A stretch of DNA of 64,000 bases from JAXDBM01 sp963709485 (GTDB taxonomy: Bacteria; Desulfobacterota; Syntrophia; Syntrophales; Fen-1087), in assembly GCA_963709485.1 (NCBI GenBank), contig CAVPWE010000001.1, forward strand, positions 640,277 to 704,276, read 5' to 3'. The position numbers were made by a program, and so were the translations under genes. The notes beneath the pieces were generated by a model. It saw only the letters and a list, made by a program, of their open reading frames with translations. It did not search any database and had not been told where the DNA came from. Below, in pieces: positions 27,232 through 36,418 of the stretch (position 1 is the stretch's first letter; every line of letters starts with the position of its first letter).

Positions 27232-28971
27232 CTATTTCCCGCTTTCCATGGCATCGCGGACGATGCGCCGCACGCTCGGGTACAGGCTGCGACCGGCCTG
27301 ATTCAATATCTCCCGGGCTTCTTTCAGATTCAGCCTGTTCAGCGCAATGGCTGCGCCCTTTCGGTGCGGATTCATCCAGAAGGCAGGCATCCATCCCCTG
27401 TGAAGCAGGGTCCGCTGAAGATAGGGCAGTGAATGCGATGAACCGCATCGCCCGAGGGCCGTAAAACAGGCGATGATATGATCGTCGTCATGAACGGTGA
27501 ACTTCCGTTGTTCCAGGTATGCGAGGAGGAATTTTTCGGCGACCCGATCCCGGGACTGGCCGATATGCCTCAGGATCAGGTTGCGGATGGATTCGTCGGC
27601 GTCATGGATAAGAGGCAGGATCTCACGGGCCTGGCCGCTCTTCTGGAGGATTCCCCTGACGGCCTCCCGGCGCACGTTAACGGACGGATGGTGGACCAGC
27701 TCGAACAGGGACTTCAGAAGTTGATCTCCCCCCAGTCTGATCACCGCGGGGATCAGTTTTTCCAGAAGCTTCTCTTCCGGGTTCTTCAGTATGGATTCCA
27801 GGGGCCTCGGATCCCGGGAGGCCAGATGAACGATCGCGCCTTCAATCGTCTGCTGCTGCTGCGGTGACTGGTCCTGCGGCAGAAGGGTGCACAGGGTGTA
27901 AATGGCCTCCGGCTGCAGGAGGTTGAAGAAATCACCGGCCTTTTCGAGCTGATCGGGTTTCATGTGCGGCCATATCTGCTGCAGAGGGCTGAGCGCCGGG
28001 GCGCTGGAGACATTTTGGAAAAAGCGCTGGATGAGTAAAACAAGGGTCCAGGGCAAATCGGACTTCCCGTTATCGAGAACGTAGTGCATGCCCTTCATGA
28101 TCTTGGCCACGGCATCGAGATCTCTCCTTAGAATGGATCGGGTAAACTCCTCTTCCAGGACCCCGAGGATAATTTCGAAGTTCTCCTGCTCCCGATACTG
28201 AAGAAGGCTGTCGAACAGCGCATCCAGATAGGCGACGGGGTCGCCCAGCTCCTCAAGGCAAACCATTTCCTGAAGGATCATTTTTTCCTCGGGAGTCAGG
28301 GAAAGGGCTGCCTGGTCAATCTCGGGGTATGGCAGAGGCGCCTCATCCGCCAGCCGCTCATCCCTCAGCTTTGCAGTGCCGGAATCTGTTTTCCCCCGGA
28401 TGGTTGCCTCCAGTTTGGCGCCCTGTTCGGCCGTTTCGAAGGGGTCTGCCGCTTCATACCGGATGTGCGTGAATTTCTCCTCCCAGAAATCGGTTACGAT
28501 ATCGCCCTGAGACTCGTCGAAGAGTACGACGTAACGATTGACAATCTCGAGGAATTGTTTTGTTTCTTCAAGCGCTATGCCGTTCCGGAACTCCAGGTAG
28601 CGGATGCCGTCGCGGAACAGGGTGAAGGACAGCGATCCCTCTTCGCATGAATCTTCATGGATCACTTCTCCGCCGGAAAGGAGCCGGTTCTTTTCCACAT
28701 CAATCTTCAGGTCCCCGTAGGTGTGTACGTAGCTGTTCATCTGTGCGAAAAACTGCTCCAGGGAATTGCCGGAGATGGGATGACCTTGCGGATAGAGTGA
28801 ATAGTTCTTTCTGGCGAGGAGAAGGCTCGCCATGACTTTCCGGGCTGCTTCCAGTCCCTTCCCGTCGGTAACGGGATTTTTGATGTTTGCCTGCCTGTCT
28901 GCAGAATTCATCTCAGCCTGAATCCATTCGTCCTGCTTCTCCTGTCCATGCAGGGTGAAGGTCTTTCGCAT
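27232..28971 (-). CDS. HEAT-repeat protein
   Basis: About 579 aa. The N-terminal region (about residues 40-160) parallels that of the HD-GYP neighbour (an Asn/His-rich helix, a beta segment, then G-I-x-x-L-x-F). The C-terminal third has HEAT-type helical pairs (for example VHHPSVNVRREAVRGILQKSG and IHDADESIRNLILRHIGQSR), a protein-binding scaffold. The start is uncertain: ATG 28971 is listed; ATG 28911 and a GTG at 28989 are alternatives and none has a strong ribosome site. Likely a partner of the HD-GYP enzyme. Confidence 0.8.
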   Translation of the reverse strand: MRKTFTLHGQEKQDEWIQAEMNSADRQANIKNPVTDGKGLEAARKVMASLLLARKNYSLYPQGHPISGNSLEQFFAQMNSYVHTYGDLKIDVEKNRLLSGGEVIHEDSCEEGSLSFTLFRDGIRYLEFRNGIALEETKQFLEIVNRYVVLFDESQGDIVTDFWEEKFTHIRYEAADPFETAEQGAKLEATIRGKTDSGTAKLRDERLADEAPLPYPEIDQAALSLTPEEKMILQEMVCLEELGDPVAYLDALFDSLLQYREQENFEIILGVLEEEFTRSILRRDLDAVAKIMKGMHYVLDNGKSDLPWTLVLLIQRFFQNVSSAPALSPLQQIWPHMKPDQLEKAGDFFNLLQPEAIYTLCTLLPQDQSPQQQQTIEGAIVHLASRDPRPLESILKNPEEKLLEKLIPAVIRLGGDQLLKSLFELVHHPSVNVRREAVRGILQKSGQAREILPLIHDADESIRNLILRHIGQSRDRVAEKFLLAYLEQRKFTVHDDDHIIACFTALGRCGSSHSLPYLQRTLLHRGWMPAFWMNPHRKGAAIALNRLNLKEAREILNQAGRSLYPSVRRIVRDAMESGK

Positions 28972-29169
28972 TGCGCACGGACTGTTCACGGGGATATTTC
29001 TCAGCTTTAAATAGCATAACCAATGAACATGTCAATGATGGATTGCGCCGCATGATTCTTTAACATGCGTGCCCGGTTCCGTCTCCGATCCTGCTGTACG
29101 CGATGATTGTCTCTATCGAACCTGCCGGCGTTGCGCTTCCTGGCGATGCAGGCAGCCTCAAATCCGGGT

Positions 29170-29583
29170 TCAGGGCGGAGTCACCCTGGCGCGGAGGGAT
29201 TTCTGCTCGGACCGGATGTGCTTCTGTTCCAGGATCTTTTCGCGGGCGCGTCTGGAGCGGCGGCGCTTCTGCCGCCGGATCTTTTCGATCCGCTGTTTTT
29301 CCGCGCCGGCCATGCCGGTCCGGATGCGCTCGATCCGGTCCAGGAGCCGTCGCCTGGCCAGAAACCGGTTCAGGGCCTGGGAGCGCTCCTGCTGGCATTT
29401 GACGGAAAGCCCGGTCGGCACATGGACCAGGCAGACGCAGGTGGCGGTTTTATTGACGTTCTGTCCGCCTGGGCCGGAGGAGCGGACAAAGGTCTCGCGG
29501 AGGTCTTTTTCCGAGACTCCGAGGCGATCCATCCTTTCCCTGAGGGCCGCTTCCTTTTCCGGAGATACGCTGAACGGGCTCAT
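29170..29583 (-). CDS. Class I release-factor-like protein (ArfB/YaeJ family)
   Basis: 137 aa. It has the peptidyl-tRNA hydrolysis motif SGPGGQNVNK and a very basic C-terminal tail (RRQKRRRSRRAREK), the layout of ArfB-type rescue factors: catalytic domain plus ribosome-channel tail, without a codon-recognition domain. It should release peptides from stalled ribosomes. It is a single gene between non-coding spacers of about 130-200 nt. Confidence 0.88.
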   Translation of the reverse strand: MSPFSVSPEKEAALRERMDRLGVSEKDLRETFVRSSGPGGQNVNKTATCVCLVHVPTGLSVKCQQERSQALNRFLARRRLLDRIERIRTGMAGAEKQRIEKIRRQKRRRSRRAREKILEQKHIRSEQKSLRARVTPP

Positions 29584-29716
29584 CGTCCTGGTCGATCATG
29601 GGGGTATGGGATTCCGTCTGTCCGTCTGGCCGCAGCCCTGGTGAAAAAAGGCTGCGCGGCAGCTCAAAATCCGTTTTGCGGGGCGGGACGCTGTTTCCAT
29701 GGAAAGGCCGAGGGCG

Positions 29717-30145
29717 TCACAGGTTGTAGATGCGGTCGCCGACAAAGTTGATCCAGTGCTGCTTCAGGATGGCCGTGGCCTCCTCGATCTTGTCGACACC
29801 CAGGATCAAAATGGTTTCCTCGCCGATTCTCTCGATGGTGGTGTAGATGTAGTGAATGTTCACGTCGCTTTCGCTCAGGGGCTTGACGACGGCGTTCATG
29901 CCGCCGGGATGGCAGGGGACCTCGACGGCGATGACCGGATCGACCTCATATTTGAAATGGAAGCTCCGCAGGACGGTGACGGCCTTCTCCGGATCGTTGA
30001 CGACCAGGCGCAGGGTGCTGACTTTTTCGGTGCTGGCCGCCGAGACGGCCTTGGTGTGGATGCCTTCCTTGTCCAGGATGTCCACCAGCTTGGTCAGTGC
30101 GCCGGGGATGTTTTCCAGTTGTATGGAGATCTGCAGGACCGCCAT
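29717..30145 (-). CDS. Tandem ACT-domain protein
   Basis: 142 aa with two ACT domains (about residues 1-70 and 72-142), beginning VLQISIQLENIPGALTKLVDIL. ACT domains usually bind amino acids. The start lies 2 nt after the stop of the oxidoreductase gamma gene, so it belongs to the Kor operon and may sense an amino acid related to the 2-oxoacid substrate, for example a branched-chain or aromatic one. This link is inferred from position only. Confidence 0.88.
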   Translation of the reverse strand: MAVLQISIQLENIPGALTKLVDILDKEGIHTKAVSAASTEKVSTLRLVVNDPEKAVTVLRSFHFKYEVDPVIAVEVPCHPGGMNAVVKPLSESDVNIHYIYTTIERIGEETILILGVDKIEEATAILKQHWINFVGDRIYNL

Positions 30146-30147
30146 GG

Positions 30148-30693
30148 TCAGCCGACGCCCCCCTCCAGCTCGTATCCGGCCGCAAAGGCCTTCCGGTTCA
30201 GTTCCATCAGGGATTTCTTTTTCTCGCCGATGATCGTCTTCAGGCTCTTCAGATAGGCCTCCGCCGGGAGCAGACCCGTTTGCCGGATGTAGGCGCCCAT
30301 CATGACGATATTCTGGACACGGGGATTGCCGAGTTCGGCGGCGATGTCCCCGGCCGGGATTTCGTGAATCCGGACATCCGTCCGGCTGGGACGGGCCTCG
30401 ATGATCGACGAATTCAGGAAGAAGGCGCCGTTCGGGGCGATCCGGTTCTGAAACGTGTAGAGCGAGGGGTTGTTCATGACCACCAGGTAATCCGGCTCCG
30501 ACGCGATGGGGGAGGCGATCTCGTCATCGGCCACGGCGACCGTGCAGTTGGCGGTGCCGCCGCGGACTTCGACGCCGTAGGAGGGGAGATAGGTGACGTG
30601 ATAGCCCTGGTGCATGGCGGCATGGGCGTAGCTGTAGCCCATCATCAGCACGCCCTGTCCCCCGAAGCCGGCGAAGATGGTTTTGTTGATCAT
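30148..30693 (-). CDS. 2-oxoacid:ferredoxin oxidoreductase, gamma subunit
   Basis: 181 aa. The N-terminal INKTIFAGFGGQGVLMMG motif is typical of the gamma (KorC/VorG) subunit, which binds CoA and contacts the alpha/beta core. It overlaps the beta gene by 4 nt (ATGA), and the ACT gene follows 2 nt later. Order in the operon: delta (ferredoxin), alpha, beta, gamma, ACT. Confidence 0.92.
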   Translation of the reverse strand: MINKTIFAGFGGQGVLMMGYSYAHAAMHQGYHVTYLPSYGVEVRGGTANCTVAVADDEIASPIASEPDYLVVMNNPSLYTFQNRIAPNGAFFLNSSIIEARPSRTDVRIHEIPAGDIAAELGNPRVQNIVMMGAYIRQTGLLPAEAYLKSLKTIIGEKKKSLMELNRKAFAAGYELEGGVG

Positions 30694-31445
30694 GGCTTTG
30701 GACCCTTTGCCCCGGCATCCTTGATCACGCCGACGGGGAATTCCCGGCTCATCACCTCGTCGACCCAGCGGCAGGCCTCAATGGGCGTCATTTTCCAGTT
30801 GGTGGGACAGTGCGACAGGAACTCGATCAGGGTGAACCCGATGCCGTCCATCTGGTACTGGAACGCCTTCTTGATGGCCCGGCGCGCCTTCAGGATGTTG
30901 GCCGGGGTGTTGACGGCGCACCGTTCGATATACCTGGCTCCCTCGAGGTGGGAAAGGATTTCGCTCATGCGGACCGGGTAGCCGTCCAGGGCGGCGCTTC
31001 TTCCGGGCGGGGATGTGGTGGATGCCTGTCCCAGCAGGGTCGTGGGGGCCATCTGCCCGCCCGTCATGCCGTAGACGGCGTTGTTGATGAAAATGACCGT
31101 GATGTTTTCCCCCCGGTTGGCGGCGTGGAAGGTCTCGGCGGTGCCGATGGCCGCCAGGTCTCCGTCCCCCTGATATGAAAACACGATCCGGTCCGGCAGG
31201 GTCCGCTTGATGCCCGTGGCCACGGCGCAGCCCCGGCCGTGAGGGGACTCCAGCATGTCGATGTCGAAATAATTGTAGGCGATGACGGCGCATCCGGCCG
31301 GGGGAACGCCGATCGTCCGGCCGCGGATGCCGAGCTCGTCGATGACTTCCGCGATCAGGCGATGGGTGATGCTGTGCCCGCACCCGGCGCAGTAATGGAA
31401 TGCGTTGTCCTTTAAAGACTGCGGCCTGCCGAAAACCTTCTTCAT
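30690..31445 (-). CDS. 2-oxoacid:ferredoxin oxidoreductase, beta (TPP-binding) subunit
   Basis: 251 aa. It has the CAGCGH Fe-S/TPP region at the N-terminus and the TPP/Mg motif GDGDLAAIGTAE...NNAVYGMTGGQ. The ATG at 31445 overlaps the alpha stop (ATGA); a longer in-frame start at 31733 runs through alpha and is rejected. With alpha, gamma and the small ferredoxin it oxidises a 2-oxoacid to acyl-CoA and CO2 with reduced ferredoxin. 2-Oxoglutarate or a branched-chain 2-oxoacid are the usual substrates of this four-subunit type. Confidence 0.93.
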   Translation of the reverse strand: MKKVFGRPQSLKDNAFHYCAGCGHSITHRLIAEVIDELGIRGRTIGVPPAGCAVIAYNYFDIDMLESPHGRGCAVATGIKRTLPDRIVFSYQGDGDLAAIGTAETFHAANRGENITVIFINNAVYGMTGGQMAPTTLLGQASTTSPPGRSAALDGYPVRMSEILSHLEGARYIERCAVNTPANILKARRAIKKAFQYQMDGIGFTLIEFLSHCPTNWKMTPIEACRWVDEVMSREFPVGVIKDAGAKGPKP

Positions 31446-32530
31446 CCCTCGCGTTCCTGCTGGGATTCGCGGTCCCAGGCGTTCTTCGTGTGGTGTTCGA
31501 TGAAGCGGGTCAGCTCCATCGGGGTCGGGATCACGCCGCCCGGCCTTCCGTAAAAGTAAACGTTGCCGGCGCCGTTCAGGGCGAGCCGGACATCCTCCAG
31601 CATCTGGCCGGTGTTCATTTCGAAGACGATAAAGGTGTCCACCCTTTCGGAGAATCTCCGGATCGCTTCCGCGGGGAAGGGCCAGAGCGTGACGGGACGG
31701 ATCAGCCCGACCCGGATGCCCATCTCGCGGCACCGCTTGATGGCGCCCTTCGCGATCCGCGCCGCGGTCCCGTATGCGACGATCAGCAGCTCGGCGTCAT
31801 CGGTCTTGAAGGTTTCGTGGCGGATTTCCCTTTTCGTGATGACCTGGTATTTCCGGTGCAGCTTCCAGTTGTGCTCCTCCATCCGGATCGCGTCGAGGAT
31901 CAGCGCCCGGATGAACTTGCTGCGGCCGCCGCCCGCGCCCTTCATCACGTAGCAGTCGGGGTACTGCCGCGGTTTCGGCTTCTTGAAGACGACCGGCTCC
32001 ATCATCTGCCCCATCATGCCGTCGGCGAGGATCATGACGGGGTTCCGGTAGCGGTCGGCCAGATCGAAGGCGTCCATGGTCAGATCGGCGAGCTCCTGAA
32101 CGGAGGCGGGCGCCAGGACGATGGTCCGGTAGTCTCCGTGTCCCCCGCCCCGGGTGGCCTGGAAATAGTCCCCCTGGGAGGGCAGGATGTTTCCGAGGCC
32201 GGGACCGCCCCGCATGATGTTGACCACCACCGCGGGCAGCTCGTCCGCGGCCAGCGAGGAGATGCCTTCCTGCTTCAGCGAAATGCCCGGACTGGAAGAG
32301 GACGTCATGGCCCGGGCCCCGGCGGCGGACGCGCCCAGCACCATGTTGACGGCGGCGATTTCGCTTTCCGCCTGGATGAAGGTGCCCCCTTCCGTCTTGC
32401 GGAGATTTTCCGCCATGTACTCCGTCAGCTCATTCTGGGGGGTGATGGGATAGCCCGCGTAAAATCGGCATCCGGCGCGGATGGCGGCCTCCCCGATGAC
32501 CCGGTTGCCCTGCATGAGGACTCTATTCAC
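31442..32530 (-). CDS. 2-oxoacid:ferredoxin oxidoreductase, alpha subunit
   Basis: 362 aa. Its GYPITPQNELTEYM and IMRGGPGLGN motifs identify the pyrimidine-binding alpha subunit with its C-terminal transketolase-like domain. The GTG at 32530 (MNRVLMQGNRVIGEAA) fits relatives and overlaps the ferredoxin gene by 8 nt; ATG 32515 is an alternative. The long upstream frame to 32707 reads through the ferredoxin gene in another frame and is not used. Confidence 0.92.
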   Translation of the reverse strand: MNRVLMQGNRVIGEAAIRAGCRFYAGYPITPQNELTEYMAENLRKTEGGTFIQAESEIAAVNMVLGASAAGARAMTSSSSPGISLKQEGISSLAADELPAVVVNIMRGGPGLGNILPSQGDYFQATRGGGHGDYRTIVLAPASVQELADLTMDAFDLADRYRNPVMILADGMMGQMMEPVVFKKPKPRQYPDCYVMKGAGGGRSKFIRALILDAIRMEEHNWKLHRKYQVITKREIRHETFKTDDAELLIVAYGTAARIAKGAIKRCREMGIRVGLIRPVTLWPFPAEAIRRFSERVDTFIVFEMNTGQMLEDVRLALNGAGNVYFYGRPGGVIPTPMELTRFIEHHTKNAWDRESQQEREG

Positions 32531-32732
32531 GGTACACCTCGATGGCGATTTCCGGGCAGGTGATGGCGCAGAGGGCGCAGCCGGTGCAGTCGCCCGTTTC
32601 ATTGAAAGCAACGGGGCGGTATCCCTTTGAATTGTAGTCTTTGGCGGGACCGAGGCTGCCCTTCCTGCAGGCGTGGATGCAGAGATGGCATTCCTTGCAG
32701 CGTTCAAAGTCTATCGTGATCCGGCCTTTCAA
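32523..32732 (-). CDS. 2-oxoacid:ferredoxin oxidoreductase, delta (2[4Fe-4S]) subunit
   Basis: 69 aa ferredoxin with two CxxCxxCxxxC clusters (CKECHLCIHAC and CTGCALCAITC, the second followed by Pro). First gene of the Kor operon; it accepts the electrons from the TPP core. About 80 nt separate it from the upstream nusG-like gene. Confidence 0.93.
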   Translation of the reverse strand: MKGRITIDFERCKECHLCIHACRKGSLGPAKDYNSKGYRPVAFNETGDCTGCALCAITCPEIAIEVYRE

Positions 32733-32815
32733 TGTAGGGCGGTTCCTCCGGTCGGCAAGCGATGGGGTGCGAGCCCCGGCTTTTGGCGCATATCCTGAAG
32801 AAAGTCAAGTCAATT

Positions 32816-33319
32816 TTATATCCTGGCGATCTGGAATCCTTCCAGTTTGATGGCAACGGAGCGCTGCAGGAGTTCGATGGAGATTACGAAAAGCTCGTTT
32901 TCGTAATCGGTGCTGATGACCGACCCTTCGATGCCCTTGAAGGGGCCGTCGACGATGCGGGCGGGCTCGCCCACCTTCGGGTACTGGAACTGCTGGACCT
33001 CCACGCGGGAGCTGACGAGCCGCTTTATGGCGTCGATTTTCTCGTCGGGAACCGGTATGGGATCCGCACTCTTCGATTTTCCGAGGATCCGGACGACCCC
33101 GAATGTCTTGAGGACATCCAGCCGGGTCTGATTGTCCGGGCTCTGCAGTTCAACGAAAAGGTATCCCGGAAACATGGGGATCATGATTTTTTTCCGCCGG
33201 TCTTTCCGCTTGCTCCAGACCTCGATTCTCGGTAAAAAGGCAGGGATGGACTTTTGGACGAGCTGCGTGTACGCTTTGTCCTCGTGGCGGCTTCTCGTGT
33301 TTACGGCATACCAGGGCAT
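32816..33319 (-). CDS. NusG-family paralogue (RfaH/LoaP-like antiterminator)
   Basis: 167 aa. It has an N-terminal NGN domain (PWYAVNTRSRHEDKA...PMFPGYLFVEL) and a C-terminal KOW motif (VGEPARIVDGPFKGIEGSV). It is shorter and more divergent than housekeeping NusG and is not next to secE or ribosomal genes, so it is a specialised elongation factor. Such paralogues often act on the operon next to them; here that is the Kor operon on the same strand, though polysaccharide operons are the usual targets. Confidence 0.85.
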   Translation of the reverse strand: MPWYAVNTRSRHEDKAYTQLVQKSIPAFLPRIEVWSKRKDRRKKIMIPMFPGYLFVELQSPDNQTRLDVLKTFGVVRILGKSKSADPIPVPDEKIDAIKRLVSSRVEVQQFQYPKVGEPARIVDGPFKGIEGSVISTDYENELFVISIELLQRSVAIKLEGFQIARI

Positions 33320-33389
33320 CCGTGTGCTCCGTTTTTTTCGCTTTGTGATCGTCTATACCATGGGTGATTTTTTTTCAAGAGATTAGGCA

Positions 33390-34970
33390 ATGCTGCTGGA
33401 GATATCGGGGATCGCGGCATTGCCGGATGAAGGGGAGGGGGGGCTGCCGGACAAGGTTGCGGCGGTCCTGGGCGTTCCGGCCGGCCGGATCGGATCGCTG
33501 AAGGTGATCCGTCGGTCCGTTGACGCGCGCCGCCGCCGGCCCCCCCGGTTTGTGTACGTCCTGGAGGCATCGCTGCCGGACGATATTTCCTGGGCGGCAA
33601 AGCCCGCGGACGGCGTAACGGTCAGGCCGGCGCCGGAAAGGGAGGCGCCGTCCTTTCCCCTAATGAAGGCTGAATCCGGCCAAAGGCCGGTCGTGATCGG
33701 ATGCGGTCCGGCGGGACTCTTTGCGGCATTGACCCTGGCCCGCAGGGGGATGCCGCCGCTTCTGCTGGAACGGGGGAAGAGCGTGGACGAGCGGGTGGCC
33801 GACGTGCACCGCTTCTGGAACGACGGCATGCTGGACCCGGAAAGCCATGTCCATTTCGGGGAAGGCGGCGCGGGAACCTTCTCCGACGGAAAGCTGACCG
33901 CCCGTGCCAGACATTCGCATACCGGCTGGGTCAAGCAAGTTTTCGTCGAAATGGGGGCGCCCGCGAGCATCCTGACGGATTCCCGGCCGCACATCGGCAC
34001 GGACCGGCTTCGGGAAGTGGTGGTCCGTCTGCGGGAAAAGCTTGTTGAACTGGGCTGCGAGGTGCGGTTTGGGGCGAAGGCGACGGATTTCCTGACGCGC
34101 CGGGGCCGCATCGCCGGTGTTGCCGTCAATTTCGCGGAGGAAATCCGCACCCGGCGCCTGATCCTGGCCGTCGGGCAGAGCGCCGACGACACCTACCGGC
34201 TGCTGCAGGAAAAGGGAGTCCGGCTGGAGCCCAAGCCTTTCGCCGTCGGCCTGCGCGTGGAGCACCCGCAGGCGCTGATCAACGAGATCCAGTACGGCAA
34301 ATGGTGCCGGAATCCGGCGTTGCCGCCGGCGGATTACTTTTTGACGGCCCGCGCCGGGACGACCAACCGGTCCGTCTACACCTTCTGCATGTGTCCCGGC
34401 GGGCAGATCATCGGATGCAGCGCGGAGCCCGGCGGGATGGTGACGAACGGCATGAGCCATTTTCGGCGGGATGGCCGTTATGCCAACAGTGCGGTGGTGG
34501 TCAATGTCCGGACCGGCGATTTTCAGGGTGACGACCCCCTGGGGGGGTTGGATTTTCGAAGGTTCTGGGAACGGAAAGCCTTTCTTCAGGGGGGCGGCGG
34601 TTACCGGGCGCCGGCCCAGCGGCTCACCGACTTCCTGGAGGAGCGGGACAACGGAACCGTCGGGATGACGAGTTTCCTGCCGGGCGTCCGGGCGGCCCCG
34701 CTGCGGGATGTCCTGCCGCGCTTTGCCGGGGTCTCCCTGAAAGAGGGGTTCCGGCAGTTCGAGCGGAAGATGCCCGGCTTCATCACCGGTGAAGCGCACC
34801 TGGTCGGCGTCGAAACGAGAACGTCGTCGCCGGTGCGGATCACCCGGGGCGCCGACGGACAGAGCGTGACGGTCGCCGGGCTTTACCCGTGCGGAGAGGG
34901 GGCAGGCTACGCGGGGGGCATCGTCAGTTCCGCCCTTGACGGCATTCAAGCCGCCCTCTGCGTTGAATAA
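33390..34970 (+). CDS. FAD-dependent dehydrogenase (COG2509 type)
   Basis: 526 aa. An N-terminal about 90-residue domain precedes the FAD motif VVIGCGPAGLFAALTLARRG. HFGEGGAGTFSDGKL, TFCMCPGG and the C-terminal PCGEGAGYAGGIVSSALDG are typical of this conserved, uncharacterised flavoprotein family. Cytoplasmic. It is divergent from the nusG-like gene, with about 70 nt between them. The reaction is unknown. Confidence 0.88.
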   Translation: MLLEISGIAALPDEGEGGLPDKVAAVLGVPAGRIGSLKVIRRSVDARRRRPPRFVYVLEASLPDDISWAAKPADGVTVRPAPEREAPSFPLMKAESGQRPVVIGCGPAGLFAALTLARRGMPPLLLERGKSVDERVADVHRFWNDGMLDPESHVHFGEGGAGTFSDGKLTARARHSHTGWVKQVFVEMGAPASILTDSRPHIGTDRLREVVVRLREKLVELGCEVRFGAKATDFLTRRGRIAGVAVNFAEEIRTRRLILAVGQSADDTYRLLQEKGVRLEPKPFAVGLRVEHPQALINEIQYGKWCRNPALPPADYFLTARAGTTNRSVYTFCMCPGGQIIGCSAEPGGMVTNGMSHFRRDGRYANSAVVVNVRTGDFQGDDPLGGLDFRRFWERKAFLQGGGGYRAPAQRLTDFLEERDNGTVGMTSFLPGVRAAPLRDVLPRFAGVSLKEGFRQFERKMPGFITGEAHLVGVETRTSSPVRITRGADGQSVTVAGLYPCGEGAGYAGGIVSSALDGIQAALCVE

Positions 34971-35055
34971 TGGATTTTTTCGATGCCGCCCGCCTTTTTA
35001 TGATATGAAACCCGGAAATTTTTACGGGATCACTCTCCCTGACGGGATGCGCTGA

Positions 35056-35640
35056 ATGAAGAAAGCCTTTGCTCTGATCATGGCATTTCCGGTTCTGCTG
35101 CTCCTGCAGCCGGGATCGCCGGCGCATGCGGCGGCGCGTCAGGGCGGCACGTCCCTGGAAGCAACCGCCGATTCGAAGGGATGTTCCGTGACGCTGCTGA
35201 AGAACCGGGATTATTTCAACACCCTCTGCGGGAAGATCCGGGAAGCCCGCCGGCAGATTGTCCTGGCCTTTTTCCTTTTCCGGACCAATGGACACCCGAA
35301 GAGTTATCCGGAGATCGTTCTGGCTGAACTGAGCCGGGCGGCACGGCGGGGCGTCCCGGTGACGGTCGTGCTTGAACAGGACGACAGGTCCGGTTCGACG
35401 GTCAACCGGGACAACCGGGAGGTGGCGGAGCGCCTGAAAAAGGCCGGCGTGGAAATCCGCTTCGATGCCCCGAAAAGGACAACCCACACGAAAATCGTCG
35501 TAATCGACGGGCGCTATTGCTTCATCGGCAGCCATAACCTGACGGCATCGGCGCTCAAATACAACAACGAGCTGTCCGTCCTGATCGATTCGCCGGCCCT
35601 GGCCGATCGGACGCTGGATTACATCAGGGGACTTTACTGA
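35056..35640 (+). CDS. Phospholipase D-like nuclease (secreted)
   Basis: 194 aa with an N-terminal signal peptide (about residues 1-24, ending AHAAA). One HKD motif (HTKIVVIDGRYCFIGSHN) as in the Nuc-type endonucleases that act as homodimers. It could cleave nucleic acid or phosphodiesters in the periplasm. The next gene, surE, starts 7 nt after the stop. Confidence 0.87.
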   Translation: MKKAFALIMAFPVLLLLQPGSPAHAAARQGGTSLEATADSKGCSVTLLKNRDYFNTLCGKIREARRQIVLAFFLFRTNGHPKSYPEIVLAELSRAARRGVPVTVVLEQDDRSGSTVNRDNREVAERLKKAGVEIRFDAPKRTTHTKIVVIDGRYCFIGSHNLTASALKYNNELSVLIDSPALADRTLDYIRGLY

Positions 35641-35647
35641 GGGGAAA

Positions 35648-36418
35648 ATGAGATATCTTCTGACCAACGACGACGGGATTTACGCCAAGGGGCTGCTCGC
35701 CCTTCACCAGGAGCTGTCCCGGGATGCGGACTGTCTGATCGTCGCCCCGGAAATCGAACAGAGCGCCGTGGGCCACGCCATTACCGTTTTCCGCCCCCTG
35801 ATGGTCCGCCCGGCCAGAAAGGACGGCCTTTTTCTGGGATATGCCGTGGCCGGAACCCCCGCGGACTGCGTCAAGATCGGCATCCGGGAACTCTCGGACC
35901 GGCCGGTGGACCTCGTGGTGTCCGGCATCAACCGGGGCGCGAATGTGGGGATCAACGTGATCTATTCCGGCACCGTCTCGGCCGCGACGGAGGGCGCCAT
36001 CATGGGTGTGCCCGCCATCGCGGTATCGCTGGATTCCTATGACAGCAACGCCGATTTCACGGTTGCGGCGAAATATGCCCGGAAAATGGCGGCCTTTCTC
36101 CTGAACGATCAGCGGCTGAAGAACGTTCCGCTGAACGTCAATGTCCCGGCGATCCCGGAGGATCAGATCCGGGGGGTGGTCGTCGCCAGGCAGGGGCGGG
36201 CGCGGCTGATCGAAAATTATGAAAGGCGGGTGGACCCGCGGGAGAACATCTACTACTGGCTGACCGGAGAGACGCAGCTTCCCGAGCGGGAGGATCTCCA
36301 CGCGGACGCCTGCGCCCTGCGGAAGGGAATGGTGGCCGTGACGCCCCTGGACTTCGATCTCACGCGCCGCGATGTCCTGGAGGAGCTCGGCGCCCGGATC
36401 CGGGCCGCCGGGATTTAG
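35648..36418 (+). CDS. surE: 5'/3'-nucleotidase SurE
   Basis: 256 aa. It has the metal-binding TNDDG at the N-terminus and SGINRGANVG, the SurE active-site segments. It dephosphorylates nucleoside monophosphates. It is co-transcribed with the PLD nuclease, so the two could form a nucleotide salvage pair (inference). Its stop overlaps the stop of the convergent uspA-like gene. Confidence 0.95.
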   Translation: MRYLLTNDDGIYAKGLLALHQELSRDADCLIVAPEIEQSAVGHAITVFRPLMVRPARKDGLFLGYAVAGTPADCVKIGIRELSDRPVDLVVSGINRGANVGINVIYSGTVSAATEGAIMGVPAIAVSLDSYDSNADFTVAAKYARKMAAFLLNDQRLKNVPLNVNVPAIPEDQIRGVVVARQGRARLIENYERRVDPRENIYYWLTGETQLPEREDLHADACALRKGMVAVTPLDFDLTRRDVLEELGARIRAAGI

